From positions 1 to 26,108 of the forward strand of contig JARLGP010000115.1 in assembly GCA_031292735.1 (NCBI GenBank): a DNA stretch of 26,108 bases, in the 5' to 3' direction. The position numbers were made by a program, and so were the translations under genes. Of the stretch, positions 7,291 to 14,161 are shown piece after piece; the stretch's first letter is position 1; each line of letters begins with the position of its first letter. Source of the stretch: Holophaga sp. Lineage in GTDB: Bacteria; Acidobacteriota; Holophagae; Holophagales; Holophagaceae. A model generated the notes under the pieces. The model searched no databases and was not told the DNA's origin. It saw nothing but the letters and a program-made list of their open reading frames with translations.

Positions 7291-9114
7291 ATGCCCGCGC
7301 CCCGCAACAACATCGACCGCAGCCCGGCGCTCAGCCGGAAGCTGAGCGATCTGCCGACCCAGCCCGGGGTCTACCTGTACCGCGACCAGGAAGGCGTCCT
7401 GCTCTACGTGGGCAAGGCCAAGGTGCTGCGCAACCGGGTGAAGAGCTACTTCCAGTCCAAGCAGCTGGACGGCAAGACCCGGCGGCTGGTGGCGCGGATC
7501 TGGGACCTGGAGTTCGTGGTCTGCGAGACCGAGCTGGAAGCGCTGGTGCTGGAGAACAACTTCATCAAGGAGCACCGCCCGCCCTACAACATCCTGCTGC
7601 GGGACGACAAGAGCTACCCGTACGTGAAGCTCACCTGGAAGAACGCCTTCCCCCAGGTGTTCGTCACCCGCAAGGTGAAGAAGGACGGCTCGCTCTATTA
7701 CGGCCCGTTCTTCCCGGCCTCCACCGCCTACCGCACGGCGGAGCTGGTCTACCGGTTCTTCCAGATCCGCGACTGCGACATCGACATCGACGGCAAGCGC
7801 GGCCGGGCCTGCCTGAAGTACCAGCTGCACCGCTGCACCGCCCCCTGCATCAAGGCGGTGGACCAGGACGCCTACCGGGAGCAGGCCAGGTCGGCCAAGC
7901 TGTTCCTGGAAGGCAAGCGGGACGAGCTGAAGACCCTGCTGGAGGCGGCCATGTGGCGGGCGGCGGAGCACAGCGCCTTCGAGCTGGCGGCCCAGTACCG
8001 GGACGCCCTGCAGCAGCTGGACGCCTGGTTCAACCGGCAGAAGGCGGCCACCGTGGACCAGGAGGACTGCGACCTCTACGGCAGCGCGGTGCTGGACGGC
8101 CGGGCCTGCGTGCACCGGCTGGTGATGCGCGAAGGCCGCATGGTGGCGCGCCGGGAGTACGTGATCGAGGACGTGGAGGCCTTCGACGGCGCGGTGCTGG
8201 CGGAGGTGCTGAAGCGGGTCTACGCCGAGGAGGAGGTGCCCGGGCGGATCCTGGTGGAACTGGAGCCGGACGACCTGGAGCTGCTGCGGGACTGGCTGGG
8301 CGGCATGCGCGGCGCCCGTCCCGCCATCCATGTGCCCCAGCGCGGCGACAAGGTGGAGCTGCTGGCCATGGCCCAGGAGAACGCCCGGCTGGCCCTGGAG
8401 CGCAAGTTCGAGCCGGCCCGGCTCAACCAGGCGGTGCTGGAGGGCCTGCAGGGCTTCCTGGGCCTGGCCCGGCTGCCGCGGCGGATCGAGTGCTTCGACA
8501 TCAGCCACGGCCAGGGCAAGGAGGTGGTGGCTTCCTGCGTGGTGTTCAGCGACGGGCTGCCGGATCGCCAGCGCTACCGGCGGTTCAAGATGACCAACCA
8601 GCACAACGATGATTTCGCCAACATGGCCGAAGTGATCACCCGGCGCTACCAGCGGCTGCGCAACGAAGGCCAGGAGTTCCCCGACCTGGTGCTCATCGAC
8701 GGCGGCCTGGGCCAGCTGCACGCCGCCGAGGCGGCCCTGGCGGCGCTGGGCCTGGACCAGCTGGAGCGGGCCTCCCTGGCCAAAAAGGAGGAGCTGGTGT
8801 TCCGTCCCGGCAGCAGCGAGCCCCTGCGCATCCCCAAGACCAGCCCGGTGCTGCAGCTGCTCCAGCGGGTGCGCGACGAGGCGCACCGCTTCGCCATCAC
8901 CTACCACCGCAACCTGCGGGCCAAGCGCACCCTCCAGACCGAACTCACCCAGATCCCGGGCATCGGCCCCCTGACCGCGCGCAAGCTGCTGCAGGGCTTC
9001 GGCAGCGTCCAGGCGGTGCGCGACGCGTCCCCGGCCGATCTGGAGGCCGGCGCCGGCCCCGCGGTGGCGCGCAAGATTATTGCCTGGCGAAGTCAACACC
9101 TTGAAGCCACTTGA
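7291..9114 (+). CDS. uvrC: Excinuclease ABC subunit C
   Basis: 607 residues, normal length. UvrC makes both incisions in nucleotide excision repair after UvrA/UvrB find the lesion. Domains in order: GIY-YIG nuclease (about 20-100, PGVYLYRDQEGVLLYVGKAK), the UvrB-binding UVR helix pair (about 200-240), the RNase H-like endonuclease with CFDISHGQGKEVVASCVVF and LVLIDGGLGQL, the ITYHR motif, and a C-terminal helix-hairpin-helix (IPGIGPLTARKLLQGFGS). Catalytic positions look intact. The start ATG is 7 bp after the ATPase stop. The last codons and the TGA stop lie inside a 22-bp-stem hairpin (9089-9137), so the final residues WRSQHLEAT may have been created or altered by that element. Confidence 0.98.
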   Translation: MPAPRNNIDRSPALSRKLSDLPTQPGVYLYRDQEGVLLYVGKAKVLRNRVKSYFQSKQLDGKTRRLVARIWDLEFVVCETELEALVLENNFIKEHRPPYNILLRDDKSYPYVKLTWKNAFPQVFVTRKVKKDGSLYYGPFFPASTAYRTAELVYRFFQIRDCDIDIDGKRGRACLKYQLHRCTAPCIKAVDQDAYREQARSAKLFLEGKRDELKTLLEAAMWRAAEHSAFELAAQYRDALQQLDAWFNRQKAATVDQEDCDLYGSAVLDGRACVHRLVMREGRMVARREYVIEDVEAFDGAVLAEVLKRVYAEEEVPGRILVELEPDDLELLRDWLGGMRGARPAIHVPQRGDKVELLAMAQENARLALERKFEPARLNQAVLEGLQGFLGLARLPRRIECFDISHGQGKEVVASCVVFSDGLPDRQRYRRFKMTNQHNDDFANMAEVITRRYQRLRNEGQEFPDLVLIDGGLGQLHAAEAALAALGLDQLERASLAKKEELVFRPGSSEPLRIPKTSPVLQLLQRVRDEAHRFAITYHRNLRAKRTLQTELTQIPGIGPLTARKLLQGFGSVQAVRDASPADLEAGAGPAVARKIIAWRSQHLEAT

Positions 9115-9137
9115 TGTGGCTTCAAGGTATTGACTTC
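9089..9137 (+). repeat. 22-bp-arm inverted repeat enclosing the uvrC stop codon
   Basis: Arms 9089-9110 and 9116-9137 are complementary at 21 of 22 positions around a 5-nt loop TTGAT, which contains the start of the uvrC stop codon (TGA, 9112-9114). No T-tract follows on either strand, so it is not a standard intrinsic terminator. It could stabilise the 3' end of the message, stop transcription by another route, or be a small repeat insertion that replaced the original end of uvrC. Confidence 0.85.
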
Positions 9138-9234
9138 GTGCTGGATCGCGCAGCTATCCGGCCGGGGCTTGGTGCTGGATCGCGCAGCTATCCGGCCGGG
9201 ACTTCGTGCTGGATCGCGCAGCGATCCGGCCGGG
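9133..9234 (+). repeat. Three tandem 34-bp repeats with internal hairpins
   Basis: Copies start at 9133, 9167 and 9201, each close to ACTTCGTGCTGGATCGCGCA and then GC(T/G)ATCCGGCCGG. They differ at only a few bases. Copy three contains a perfect GGATCGC-GCA-GCGATCC hairpin; copies one and two have one mismatch in that stem. The first copy overlaps the right arm of the hairpin at 9089-9137. The arrangement resembles REP/BIME-type intergenic palindromes. There are no spacers, so it is not a CRISPR array. Confidence 0.9.
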
Positions 9235-9264
9235 CGGGCTGCACGATCCGGGCTGCTGCCCGCC
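9233..9264 (-). terminator. Weak terminator-like hairpin after the Sel1 gene
   Basis: GGCGGGC (9233-9239) pairs with GCCCGCC (9258-9264) around an 18-nt loop, starting at the stop codon of the minus-strand Sel1 gene. There is no T-run, so this is only a possible end of the scpA transcript. Confidence 0.25.
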
Positions 9265-9680
9265 TACTGCGGCGCCAACCCCAGCTGCTCCAGGTCCTTG
9301 CCCGCGGCCACGCTGCCGGCGGCGGCCGCCTTGCGGTACCAGCGGATGCCCTCCTTGGGGTCCTGGGGCACGTTGAGACCGTTGTAGTACATGGTCCCCA
9401 GCATGCGCATGGCGCTGGCGTCGCCGGCCATGGCGCGGTCGTAGTAGGGGCGCAGGGTGGGCGGGATGGTCTTGGCCGCGTGGAACCCCCCCAGGGTCTC
9501 GGTGCCGGGCACCGCGGCCGGGCGGTCGCGCAGGTAGGACAGGGCCGCGCCGGCCAGGATCAGGACGGCGACGATGCCGCCGATCCAGTTGCGCAGCCGC
9601 CTGGAACGGGAGCGCGGCGGCGGCTCCACGGTGATCGGCTGGGTGTCGGCGGTGTGGATGGGCAAGCTCGGGTCGGGCAT
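9264..9680 (-). CDS. Single-pass membrane protein with Sel1 repeat
   Basis: 138 residues. A Pro/Arg-rich N-terminus (PPPRSRSRRLRNW) precedes one membrane helix (about residues 33-50, IGGIVAVLILAGAALSYL). The outer part has one clear Sel1-like repeat: DASAMRMLGTMYYNGLNVPQ, then KEGIRWYRKAAAAGSVAAG. Sel1 repeats are TPR-like alpha/alpha units that bind other proteins. The positively charged N-terminus suggests it stays inside with the repeat exported. GGGGGAG lies before the ATG. The gene is 4 bp downstream of the membrane-protein gene at 9685 and forms the end of the scpA transcript. Its partner is unknown. Confidence 0.8.
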   Translation of the reverse strand: MPDPSLPIHTADTQPITVEPPPRSRSRRLRNWIGGIVAVLILAGAALSYLRDRPAAVPGTETLGGFHAAKTIPPTLRPYYDRAMAGDASAMRMLGTMYYNGLNVPQDPKEGIRWYRKAAAAGSVAAGKDLEQLGLAPQ

Positions 9681-9684
9681 CGGT

Positions 9685-10143
9685 CTACTCCCCCTGGGCG
9701 GCTTCCCGCCAGGCCCGGAGGCGGGGCACGAAGACGAAGAACATGATGGTGGTCAGGGCGATGAAGCCCCGGGAGAACTGTTCGGCCTTGGGACCGCCCA
9801 GGGCGTAGTAGAGAAGGCCGAACAGCGAGCTGAGCAGAAACAGGACGGAATACAGCAGGGTCTCCCGCACCAGCACCCGCGCCCGGCGCCCGGCGGCCAG
9901 CGTCCGGAACCCGGCGCGGATCCGGCTCCAGCGGCGCAGCACGAAGACGGCGCAGACCACGGTCAGCCCGGTGAAGCTGTAGCCCAGTTGCTGGATCGCC
10001 TCGCCGGCCGGCGTTTCGGGCCGGCGGATGGCGCTGCCCAGCATCAGCTGCAGCGCCAGCGGGCAGGCCACGCACAGCACCAGCCCGGCCGGGTAGGCCA
10101 TGCGGAAGCCCCGGTCCAGGCTCGGCTCAGGCGGCCTGGACAC
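9685..10143 (-). CDS. Hypothetical integral membrane protein
   Basis: 152 residues with about four membrane helices: near 17-37 (YPAGLVLCVACPLALQLML), 50-68 (YSFTGLTVVCAVFVL), 92-112 (LLYSVLFLLSSLFGLLYYAL) and 122-140 (GFIALTTIMFFVFVP). Loops between them are strongly basic (RRWSRIRAGFR, AAGRRARVLVR). I do not recognise a family. The start at 10143 overlaps the end of scpA by 17 bp; an in-frame ATG at 10101 (MAYPAG) would avoid the overlap and is a fair alternative. The position between scpA and the Sel1 gene implies co-transcription, but it gives no clue to its job. Confidence 0.65.
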   Translation of the reverse strand: MSRPPEPSLDRGFRMAYPAGLVLCVACPLALQLMLGSAIRRPETPAGEAIQQLGYSFTGLTVVCAVFVLRRWSRIRAGFRTLAAGRRARVLVRETLLYSVLFLLSSLFGLLYYALGGPKAEQFSRGFIALTTIMFFVFVPRLRAWREAAQGE

Positions 10144-10897
10144 GGATTTCCCCGAACAGTTCCGACTGCACCAGCCGCACCCGGCCGGTGCGGGCCATCT
10201 CCAGCAGGGCCAGGAAGGTGAGCACCAGCTCCTCGCGGCTGCGGGCCACCGACAGGAGGCCGCTGAACGGCTGCCAGCGGCCGGAATCCAGGGCCGCCAA
10301 CACCTCCTGGATGCGCTGGTCGAGGCTCTTGGGGGCGGTGCGGACCTGGACCGGGGGCGGCGGCAGGAACCGCTTCAGGGCTTCCCGGTAGGCGCCCAGC
10401 AGGTCGAACAGGGTGGCCTTGATGGGCTCCTCCTCGACCCTGGCGTGCTCCTGCAGGTCCAGCCCCGGGGCGAACACCACCCGGTGCCAGTCCGCCTCGC
10501 GGCTGGTGAGCACCACCGCCGCGGCCTTCACCTGCTGGTACTCCAGCAGCCGCTGGACCAGGTCCTCCCGGGGATCCTCCTCGCCGTCCTCGGCGGGCGG
10601 CCTGGGCAGCATGAGCCGGGACTTGATCTGCAGCAGCTGGGCGGCCATGGCCACGAATTCCGCGGCGATCTCCAGGTTCAGCTCCTCCATGAGCAGCAGG
10701 TAGTCCATGTACTGGCGGGTCACGTCGGCCATGGGCAGGTTCAGGATGTCCAGCTTCTGCTCCCGGATCAGGTAGAGCAGCAGGTCCAGCGGCCCGTCGA
10801 AGGTCGCCAGGTGCAGCTGCAGGTCCCGGAACTTGGTTTCGAACCCCTTGGGGGGCTCGAAGGCCGGGACGGAGGGTTCGGGAGGGGGCTCGGGCAT
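10127..10897 (-). CDS. scpA: Segregation and condensation protein A
   Basis: 256 residues. ScpA is the kleisin that bridges the SMC heads, with ScpB, in chromosome condensation. After a Pro-rich start (PEPPPEPSVPAFEPP) the kleisin N-terminal domain is typical: FDGPLDLLLYLIREQKLDILNL, followed by QYMDYL, then the AAEFVAMAAQLLQIKSRLMLP helix. An acidic linker (DGEEDPREDL) follows, and a C-terminal winged-helix part ends VRLVQSELFGEI. scpB is not visible downstream; two membrane-protein genes are there instead. It is divergent from lipA with 42 bp between. TACAAT lies 6 nt before the ATG with no Shine-Dalgarno, so the message may be leaderless. Confidence 0.93.
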   Translation of the reverse strand: MPEPPPEPSVPAFEPPKGFETKFRDLQLHLATFDGPLDLLLYLIREQKLDILNLPMADVTRQYMDYLLLMEELNLEIAAEFVAMAAQLLQIKSRLMLPRPPAEDGEEDPREDLVQRLLEYQQVKAAAVVLTSREADWHRVVFAPGLDLQEHARVEEEPIKATLFDLLGAYREALKRFLPPPPVQVRTAPKSLDQRIQEVLAALDSGRWQPFSGLLSVARSREELVLTFLALLEMARTGRVRLVQSELFGEIRVQAA

Positions 10898-10939
10898 GGG
10901 GCCATTGTATTACCAAATGACGGGCTATACTTCGGGGCT
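10898..10939. promoter_or_regulatory. Overlapping divergent scpA/lipA promoters, both leaderless-type
   Basis: Only 42 bp separate the two start codons. TACAAT on the minus strand (10904-10909) ends 6 nt before the scpA ATG, and TATACT on the plus strand (10926-10931) ends 8 nt before the lipA ATG. Transcription would then start at or next to each ATG. The two promoters face outward and overlap in their -35 regions, so they may compete. Neither gene has a Shine-Dalgarno. Confidence 0.55.
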
Positions 10940-11830
10940 ATGGCACGCCCTCCCGTCCCTCCCGGCCCCCGTCCCCCCTGGTTGAAGATCAAGGTCCCCG
11001 CCCCGGAGGTGGTGAGCGAGGTGCAGGCGCTCATGCGGGCCAACCGGCTGGTGACCGTGTGCGAGGAGGCCCGGTGCCCCAACCTCAATGAATGCTGGGG
11101 CGTGCACCGCACCGCCACCTTCATGCTGATGGGCGCCGTGTGCACCCGGCACTGCGGCTTCTGCAACGTCGGCAAGGGCCGGCCCGGCCAGCTGGATCCC
11201 ATGGAGCCCCAGCGGGTGGCCGAGGCCGTGGCCGCCCTCGGCCTGGCCTTCGCGGTGGTCACCAGCGTGAACCGGGATGACCTGCCCGAAGGCGGGGCCG
11301 GCCATTTCCGGGAAACCATCCAGTGGATCCGCACCCTGAGCCCGCACTGCGGGGTGGAGGTGCTGATCCCGGACTTCTGCGGCAGCAGCCAGGCGCTGGC
11401 CACCGTGCTGGAGGCGCGGCCGGAGGTGCTCAACCACAACGTGGAGACCGTGCCCCACCTCTACCGGCGGGTGCGCCCCGACGCCGACTACGGCCAGAGC
11501 ATGGCGCTGCTGGCCGCCGCCGCCGCCTTCCGCGACCAGCATGCCCCGGCCATGCGCACCAAGAGCGGAATCATGGTGGGCCTGGGCGAGACCCCCGACC
11601 AGGTGCTGGAACTCATGGCCGACTGGCGGCGGGCCGGCGTGGACATCGCCACCATCGGCCAGTACCTGCCGCCCACCGCCCATCACCTGCCGCTGGAGCG
11701 CTACGTGGAGCCCCAGGAGTTCGAGATGTACCGGCGCAAGGGCCTGGAGATGGGCTTCCAGCGGGTGGAAAGCGGCGCCCTGGTGCGCAGCAGCTACCAC
11801 GCCCAGGAGAGTTTCTCCACGCCGGGCTGA
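10940..11830 (+). CDS. lipA: Lipoyl synthase
   Basis: 296 residues, normal length. LipA is a radical-SAM enzyme that inserts two sulfurs into the octanoyl chain on lipoyl domains. Both iron-sulfur cluster motifs are intact: C41-x4-C46-x5-C52 (CEEARCPNLNEC) for the sacrificial auxiliary cluster and C68-x3-C72-x2-C75 (CTRHCGFC) for the SAM cluster. VTSVNRDDLPEGGAGHF, NHNVETVP, KSGIMVGLGE and the C-terminal VRSSYHA are all typical. The ATG at 10940 fits the family N-terminus; further upstream the same frame crosses scpA and is not coding. lipB is not in the window. A hydroxyacid dehydrogenase gene begins 12 bp downstream. Confidence 0.98.
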   Translation: MARPPVPPGPRPPWLKIKVPAPEVVSEVQALMRANRLVTVCEEARCPNLNECWGVHRTATFMLMGAVCTRHCGFCNVGKGRPGQLDPMEPQRVAEAVAALGLAFAVVTSVNRDDLPEGGAGHFRETIQWIRTLSPHCGVEVLIPDFCGSSQALATVLEARPEVLNHNVETVPHLYRRVRPDADYGQSMALLAAAAAFRDQHAPAMRTKSGIMVGLGETPDQVLELMADWRRAGVDIATIGQYLPPTAHHLPLERYVEPQEFEMYRRKGLEMGFQRVESGALVRSSYHAQESFSTPG

Positions 11831-11836
11831 TAAGCT
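11831..11836 (+). promoter_or_regulatory. Candidate -10 element (TAAGCT) before dehydrogenase gene
   Basis: TAAGCT starts immediately after the lipA stop and ends 6 nt before the ATG at 11843. No Shine-Dalgarno is present. It fits the window-wide TANNNT pattern, but it is the weakest of the set because read-through from lipA is equally possible. Confidence 0.25.
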
Positions 11837-11842
11837 TGCCCC

Positions 11843-12778
11843 ATGCGAAAACTGGCCGTGATCCACTACCGCGTCAAGGACTGGCTGCCCGCCCTGCGCG
11901 AGGCCGAGCCCCGGCTGGACATCCGGGGCTGGCACCCGCGGGAGGCGCTGGACGAAGCCTGGCTGGCCGACGCCGAGGGCCTGTTCACCTGGATCCTGCC
12001 CTCCGGGCTGCTGGAGCGCATGCCCCGGCTGGCCTGGATCCAGAATTCCGGGGCCGGGCTGGACCACCTGGTGGGCCAGCCCATCCCCGCCGCCATCCCC
12101 ATCACCCGGGCCGACGGCCAGTTCGGCTTCTGGATGGCCCGCTACACCGTGGGCCACCTGCTCGCCGAGGCCCAGGCCATCGACGCCTGCGCCGCCGCCC
12201 AGGCGGAGCGGCGCTGGGCTTCCAAGCTGGTGCCCGAGGATCTCACCGGCCGGCTGGCCCTGGTGCACGGCTTCGGCCGGATCGGCCGGCAGATCGGCCG
12301 GGCCCTCCGGGAGCTGGGCATGGAGGTGCACGGCTTCGTGCGCACGCCCCGGGCCGACGACGAATTCCCGGTGCATGCCGGCGGCGAGCTGGGCGCGTGG
12401 CTGGGTCGGGCCCGGGTCCTGGTGCTGTGCGCGCCGCTCACCGACGCCACCCGGGGCATGGCGGACGCCGGCCTGCTGGCCCAGGCCAACCCCGGGCTCA
12501 CCCTGGTGAACGTGGGGCGGGGCGAACTGGTGCGGGTGCCGGATCTGCTGGCGGCCCTGGACCGCGGCCAGCTGGGCCGGGCGGTGCTGGACGTGTTCCC
12601 CCATGAGCCCCTGGAGCCGGACTCGCCCCTGTGGAACCACCCCAGGGTGGTGGTGACCCCGCACCACGCCGGGCCCTCCACCCCGCGGATGATCATCCCG
12701 GACATCCTGGAGAACCTGCGCCGCTTCGCCGAGGGCAGGCCGATCCTGGATGCGGTGGACCGCACCGTCGGCTACTGA
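11843..12778 (+). CDS. NAD(P)-dependent 2-hydroxyacid dehydrogenase (GhrA-like)
   Basis: 311 residues. Members reduce 2-keto acids such as glyoxylate or hydroxypyruvate to the hydroxyacid, or run the reverse. The Rossmann fingerprint GFGRIGRQIGRAL lies at about 143-155. The catalytic residues appear as R226 (VNVGRGELV), E255 (FPHEPLEP) and H274 (TPHHAGPS). The substrate loop IQNSGAGLDHL and the ADGQFGFWMARYTVGHLL helix resemble GhrA-type enzymes rather than phosphoglycerate dehydrogenase, and there is no ACT domain. Substrate cannot be told from sequence. It follows lipA by 12 bp and is convergent with the toxin gene, 3 bp away. Confidence 0.9.
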   Translation: MRKLAVIHYRVKDWLPALREAEPRLDIRGWHPREALDEAWLADAEGLFTWILPSGLLERMPRLAWIQNSGAGLDHLVGQPIPAAIPITRADGQFGFWMARYTVGHLLAEAQAIDACAAAQAERRWASKLVPEDLTGRLALVHGFGRIGRQIGRALRELGMEVHGFVRTPRADDEFPVHAGGELGAWLGRARVLVLCAPLTDATRGMADAGLLAQANPGLTLVNVGRGELVRVPDLLAALDRGQLGRAVLDVFPHEPLEPDSPLWNHPRVVVTPHHAGPSTPRMIIPDILENLRRFAEGRPILDAVDRTVGY

Positions 12779-12781
12779 ACT

Positions 12782-13108
12782 TCACCCGTGCAGCAGGCGG
12801 CTTTCCAGCAGGGTCTGCAGTTCCCTGCGTCCGTCGGCAATCAGGCTGATGATCACCCGCTGCTCCAGCACCCGGTAGATCACCCGGTACGGCTTGCAGA
12901 ACACCTGCCGGAAGTCCATGATCCCCAGGGCCTTGAGCTCCTTGGGAAGGGTGCCGCGGGCCGGGAACCTGGCCAGCGAGGCGGCCACCACCTGGAGCTG
13001 GTCCAGCATCTGGTCGGCCTGGGCCCGGGATTCGGCGGCGAGGAGGTAGCCATGGATGGTTTCCAGATCGCGCTCTGCGCCTTCGGTCAACAGCACCTGG
13101 TACAGCAT
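12782..13108 (-). CDS. ParE/RelE-family toxin
   Basis: 108 residues. The order of elements is typical of the ParE/RelE toxin fold: YQVLLTEGAERDLETIHGYL helix start, the long helix ending DQLQVVAASLARFP, then GTLPKELKALGIMDFRQVFCKPYRVIYRVLEQRVIISLIADGRR. FRQVF and the PYRVIYRV strand followed by the DGRR end favour ParE over an RNase-type RelE, but toxins of this fold cannot be assigned to gyrase or ribosome targets from sequence alone. The start ATG overlaps the antitoxin stop by one base (TGATG), the usual coupling in toxin-antitoxin pairs. The C-terminal tail (LQTLLESRLLHG) is slightly long. Family confidence is high. Confidence 0.9.
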   Translation of the reverse strand: MLYQVLLTEGAERDLETIHGYLLAAESRAQADQMLDQLQVVAASLARFPARGTLPKELKALGIMDFRQVFCKPYRVIYRVLEQRVIISLIADGRRELQTLLESRLLHG

Positions 13109-13380
13109 CAGGCTTCCGTCTGGGTCCGGAGCCGGCGGATCACGTCCTTCAGCGGCCGCACCCGGCCCTGCTCGATCTCCCGGTTGCCCAAGGCCAGCAG
13201 TTTCAGCAAGGCCAGGGCCGACTGGGTCTCCTCATAGGAGACCACGTCCATGAGGACTGCCCGGGCCTCGCCATTCTGGGTGATCACCAGCGGCTCCCGG
13301 CTCTGGGCCAGATCCAGGAGGATTTCCGCGGCGTGGGCCTTGAGCTGGCTGATGGGTTTGACCTGGGAAGAGAATTGCAT
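13108..13380 (-). CDS. Phd/YefM-family antitoxin
   Basis: 90 residues from the ATG at 13380, chosen over a start at 13407 because AGGAG lies 5 nt upstream and the family begins with this segment. The N-terminal DNA-binding half shows the Phd/YefM pattern: VKPISQLKAHAAEILLDLAQ, then EPLVITQNGEARAVLMDVVSYEE. The C-terminal half, IEQGRVRPLKDVIRRL, is the toxin-binding tail. It precedes the ParE-like toxin and overlaps it by one base. A GGACCAA...TTGGTCC palindrome at 13401-13427 is the probable site of autorepression. The pair sits at the end of a housekeeping gene run (SDR-queE-pcm). Confidence 0.9.
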   Translation of the reverse strand: MQFSSQVKPISQLKAHAAEILLDLAQSREPLVITQNGEARAVLMDVVSYEETQSALALLKLLALGNREIEQGRVRPLKDVIRRLRTQTEA

Positions 13381-13400
13381 GGGCGCTCCTGGACCTGGCT

Positions 13401-13427
13401 GGACCAAATTTAGTCTCTTATTGGTCC
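13401..13427. promoter_or_regulatory. Palindromic operator of the toxin-antitoxin pair
   Basis: GGACCAA (13401-13407) and TTGGTCC (13421-13427) form a perfect 7-bp inverted repeat with a 13-bp AT-rich centre, located 20 bp before the antitoxin ATG. The right half covers the end of pcm, whose TAA stop is at 13418-13420. Phd/YefM antitoxins usually repress their own promoter at such palindromes; binding here is inferred. Confidence 0.55.
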
Positions 13428-14104
13428 CATGGCAAGCCCGCCTCCCGCCGCAGCGGGACGAAACACACCGCCATCAGCCGGCTGATCCGGGTGCCGCCGG
13501 CGGCCTTGCGGGCCAGGACCAGCTCCTGGGCTGCGCCGGGCGCGCCCATGGGCAGGATGAGCCGGCCGCCCTCGCCCAGTTGGTCCCACAGGTCCGGCGG
13601 GATGGCCGGGGCGGCGCAGCTGAGCACGATGGCGTGGAACGGCGCGCACTCCGGCCAGCCCAGGGCGCCGTCGCCGCAGCGCAGGTGGACGTTGGAGCAG
13701 CCCAGCCGGGCCAGCACCTGGGCCGCCCGCTGCACCAGGCCGGGCTCCAGCTCCATGGCGCGCACCTCCCGGGCCTGGGCGGACAGCACCGCCGCCATGT
13801 ACCCGGAGCCGGAGCCCACCTCCAGCACCCGCTCGATGCCGGTGAGCTCCAGGGCTTCGGCCATGGCCGCGACGATGTAGGGCTGGGAGATGGTCTGGCC
13901 GGCGCCGATGGGCAGGGGCCGGTCGGCATGGGCCTCCCCGGCCAGGTGCCCGGGCACGAACAGGTGCCGGGGCACGGCGCGCATGGCTTCCAGCACCCGG
14001 GGCGCGCGCACCCCGCGGGCCTCGATCTGGTCCCGCACCATCGCCTCCCGCTGCTGGGGGATGGGATCCGGAGGTTCCTGGTCCTGCCGTCTACGGGTGG
14101 GCAT
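13418..14104 (-). CDS. pcm: Protein-L-isoaspartate O-methyltransferase
   Basis: 228 residues. Pcm methylates isoaspartyl residues in damaged proteins, using SAM, to start their repair. Key features: the N-terminal AMVRDQIEARGV, the PRHLFVP motif, PIGAGQTISQPYIVA at about 65-79, the SAM site VLEVGSGSGYMAAVL at about 93-107, then MELEPGLV and the DGALGWPE loop. The N-terminus is about 20 residues longer than in many homologues (MPTRRRQDQEPPDPIPQQRE); the ATG at 14104 has AAGGGG 8 nt before it. It lies 57 bp after queE on the same strand, and its 3' end overlaps the toxin-antitoxin operator. Confidence 0.96.
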   Translation of the reverse strand: MPTRRRQDQEPPDPIPQQREAMVRDQIEARGVRAPRVLEAMRAVPRHLFVPGHLAGEAHADRPLPIGAGQTISQPYIVAAMAEALELTGIERVLEVGSGSGYMAAVLSAQAREVRAMELEPGLVQRAAQVLARLGCSNVHLRCGDGALGWPECAPFHAIVLSCAAPAIPPDLWDQLGEGGRLILPMGAPGAAQELVLARKAAGGTRISRLMAVCFVPLRREAGLPWDQ

Positions 14105-14161
14105 GGCGCGCCCCTTGGTGCCGGAACCAAGGATGACCGGACCCGGCCTCCCGTCAAGCCG

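Noticed and set aside
5559..7313. Minus-strand frame of 584 codons running through the ATPase into yraN
   Set aside because: Only the last 128 codons (from 5945) match the YraN family. The rest is antisense to the AAA+ gene and compositionally like other mirror frames.
9133..9234. Possible CRISPR array
   Set aside because: The three repeats are directly abutting with a 34-bp period and no spacers, and there are no cas genes.
10100..10939. Upstream extension of the lipA frame
   Set aside because: It lies antisense to scpA and has no homology; LipA proteins start near the ATG at 10940.
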